From: Locusta migratoria
Lineage: Eukaryota > Arthropoda > Insecta > Orthoptera > Acrididae
Assembly (NCBI GenBank): GCA_026315105.1
Contig: CM048755.1
Span: 754,187,301 to 754,251,300 of the forward strand
Direction: 5' to 3'
DNA length: 64,000 nt
Notes under the pieces: generated by a model
Database searches by the model: none
What the model was told of the DNA's origin: nothing
Seen by the model: only the letters and a program-made list of their open reading frames with translations
Translations under genes and position numbers: made by a program
Part shown: piece after piece, positions 61,991 to 64,000 of the stretch
Position numbering within the stretch: position 1 is the stretch's first letter
How the letters are laid out: each line of letters starts with the position of its first letter

Positions 61991-62329
61991 AAGGTGTATG
62001 CCAATGAAAAGTAGCCTTTGGTTCGCCTTCCCTACAATATTTTCTTCGTTCTTTCCTATTTATTTGAAGGGCTGAAAACCATAACGGTATAAGTGACATT
62101 TTTTTGCAAAATTAATTGTACATTCGACCGAGAAACGAGGGATGCTTGTTAGTAGCACAAAGATCCAGGTGCCTACTGTTAATGTCTGCCCACTAGCGGT
62201 ATGTGGTATATCTACACTTATCGAATCACAAGCGATATGCAGTGTCAGGACGCTACAAGCAACAACATGGCGGACGGTCCAAAGATTTGCGAGTTAGCTG
62301 TTTAATTACTGACGAAATCTTGATCAAAA
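61991..62329 (+). promoter_or_regulatory. Presumed 5' region of the DUF7869 gene or element
   Basis: From 62074 'gctgaaaaccataacggtat' onward the sequence leads into the ATG at 62330. It could include a terminal repeat and promoter of a DNA transposon, but the other end is outside the window. Confidence 0.3.
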
Positions 62330-64000
62330 ATGAGTAGTTCTACCTTTTGAAAGTATTCAGTGTTTCTCAGAATCGACTGACGAAGATATATCAGATGATG
62401 ATTCAGTCGCGGATGAAGACTATGTCCCTGTTCAAGGTAACTAAAGTTGAGGCATTTTGTGCAACATTTTAGTGCTTACGGAAAGTTAGAGTTTCAAATT
62501 TTTAATGAATGTTGTGGCTGATAAAAACTTCTTAAACTATTCTTTAGTACAAAAGCACACGTAAAACTAGCATAATAACGTCTCCTTATTGTCAGTAAAA
62601 ATTACGTTCCTCAAGAAAAATAGTCATGAAAATATTTTCACTGTACCGGTATGCCATTCAAATGCTTAACATATATTTGAGGTACGTTAGCACTCACTTG
62701 AGACAATTACATTCACGAGAAAAAGTTTTTTCGGGATTTTTATGTATTTTTATAAGGATCTTTGCTTTATATCTGTGCCTAAGTAGTAGGCCTATATCTC
62801 CTTTTCTATCCAGATACATCATCTTCAGATGAAAACGAAGATCATAACAGGAACCCTAACAATGAAAAATCCTAAATACAGCTGAAGAGTTGTGCTTGAG
62901 AGCACCCCATGAAGAAGCTCAAGAAAACATTGTTTCAAGAAAAAGAGAAAGGAATTTGGAGTCATGGGGAACGAACAAAAGAAAACGCTTAAGAAACCTG
63001 GGACAAAAATACACATCTACAGCGGGAAAAACTACGCCTGCAAGAATCATCCAGCCATTTCAACATATCTGCCAATATGAATGCAAAACTTTCACAGAAG
63101 AAAGACGAAGAATTACCCACGGAGAGTATTGGAAAACTGGTTCATGGCAACAACAAACATGCTTCATAGTAAAATGTGTTTCAACTACTAAACCAAGAGG
63201 TCCAAAACGAAATTGAAACACGTCTAAAAAACGAAGTACTGCAATTTTCCTGGATGGCGAACGAGTGTGTAAGGAGTTCTTCCTTCAGACACTAACTATA
63301 AGCAATCGCCGATTTACCACAACTGTATTAAACGAACCAAATGTGGAAGGCCTGTCTCCTGTTGATAAACGTGGTAAACATGCTCCTGGAAATAAAATAT
63401 CAGAAGATCGCCTCGTTACCGTAAAGAACCACATAAAAAGCTTCCTCATTACACAAGAAATACCTGTCGCCAGAGTTATCTGTCCATTTTGCCAGTGAAG
63501 GAGTGTATTTCCCGTAAAGTGTTCAATTGAGAATTTAATCTATCATTTTAGAAGCTAAGCTCTGACACATGCAATACTTGTGACCGTTTAGAAAATTTAG
63601 TCACAGCGGAGGAAGATACCAGCAAAAGAAACAATCTAATGCTGGAGAAAGAGCTTCACCTACGAAAAGTTGATCAAGCTAGAGCCGCTAAGAATGGGGA
63701 TATACAGAAGTCGAAAGAAGGCTCAACACAAGTAATTACTTTTGATCTTGAAAAAATATTGCCAACTCCAATGCTAACAATCAATGTTATCTACTACAAG
63801 AGGCAGCTTTGGACATTTAATCGTGGAATACATGACTGTAGAACAGATCATGCTTTCATGTATTTGTGGTCTGAAAATACTGCCTTACATGGCCTTCAGA
63901 AATTGGTTCTTGCTTACTGAAGTACGTAAATCCTTGCCTTCTGAAATTAAGCATATTATTGCCTACAGTGATAGTTGCGGTGGGCAAAACAGAAATCAAA
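62330..64000 (+). pseudogene. DUF7869-family gene (probable transposon gene), broken, runs off the edge
   Basis: Exon A (62330-62436) encodes an acidic start, MSSST then, after a one-base slip near 62346, ESIQCFSESTDEDISDDDSV and ADEDYVPVQ. A 377-bp intron (donor 'gtaact' 62437; acceptor 'ttttctatccag' 62813) joins in phase to DTSSSDENEDHNRNPNNEKS. After a stop and shift come NKRKRLRNLGQKYTSTAGK, IFLDGERVCKEFFLQTL, DKRGKHAPGNKISEDRLVTV, a further shift near 63490, LHLRKVDQARAAKNGD, ITFDLEKILPTPMLTINVIY, FMYLWSEN and AYSDSCGGQNRN at the window end. This order is the multicopy insect DUF7869 family. The conserved Asp in FDLEK and in YSDSCGG suggest an RNase-H-like nuclease (inference). At least four lesions; the 3' part lies outside. 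Confidence 0.75.

Larger units (their letters stand above)
40838..64000 (+). other. Downstream intron of the host gene, or beyond
   Basis: No later exon of the host gene was recognised. The interval contains LINEs, a gypsy remnant, SINEs and a DUF7869 gene. Whether the host gene continues past the window cannot be seen. Confidence 0.35.

Overview
The window looks like nuclear DNA of an insect, most likely an orthopteran (grasshopper/locust type). The reasons are very low gene density, very long introns, heavy interspersed repeats, and repeated copies of tRNA-derived SINEs (head near 'ggccgcggtggccgagg', 3' half near 'gggactgatgaccccgtag') that I associate with Schistocerca-like genomes. The species call is inference; nothing here is prokaryotic.

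Only one candidate host gene was found, on the + strand. A probable first coding exon (3261-3294), a 65-bp exon (4390-4454) and a 2.1-kb exon (38728 to about 40837) join in compatible reading phases and encode about 735 residues of an acidic, Ser/Thr-rich, probably disordered protein. The intron between exons 2 and 3 is 34.3 kb. The next intron runs off the window's right end or into unrecognised sequence. Identity is unresolved; a SARA/endofin-like FYVE protein N-terminus is a weak guess.

Everything else is mobile-element sequence or unassigned spacer. 1-4390: SINEs, a CR1-type LINE fragment, and two copies of an AT-rich repeat, one followed by a Lys/Arg-rich ORF. 4455-38727 (intron 2): three copies of an unclassified 'cccggcgttgcccg' repeat; a long I-clade LINE (about 6890-12872) abutting a DUF4817-type Tc1/mariner transposase fragment; a near-complete RTE-like LINE (25222-28510) plus two of its fragments; CR1-like LINE pieces in both orientations; a decayed ZMYM1/TTF-type hAT transposase (29190-31850); an eroded about 55-bp minisatellite; many SINEs. 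40838-64000: a full-length LOA-type LINE with a 13-bp target-site duplication (43385-48460) sitting inside an older LINE that also took a SINE; a decayed gypsy-type LTR element (about 48600-54590) split by a CR1-like LINE; another LINE 3' half (57075-57975); and at the right edge a broken DUF7869-family gene (62330-64000) with a recognisable intron, probably transposon-borne.

The elements do not cooperate in a pathway. The layout is a record of successive nested insertions into one or two giant introns. Almost every element ORF carries stops or frameshifts; the LOA element is the least damaged. Many insertions can be ordered in time because they interrupt one another and keep target-site duplications, which I located by direct string comparison.
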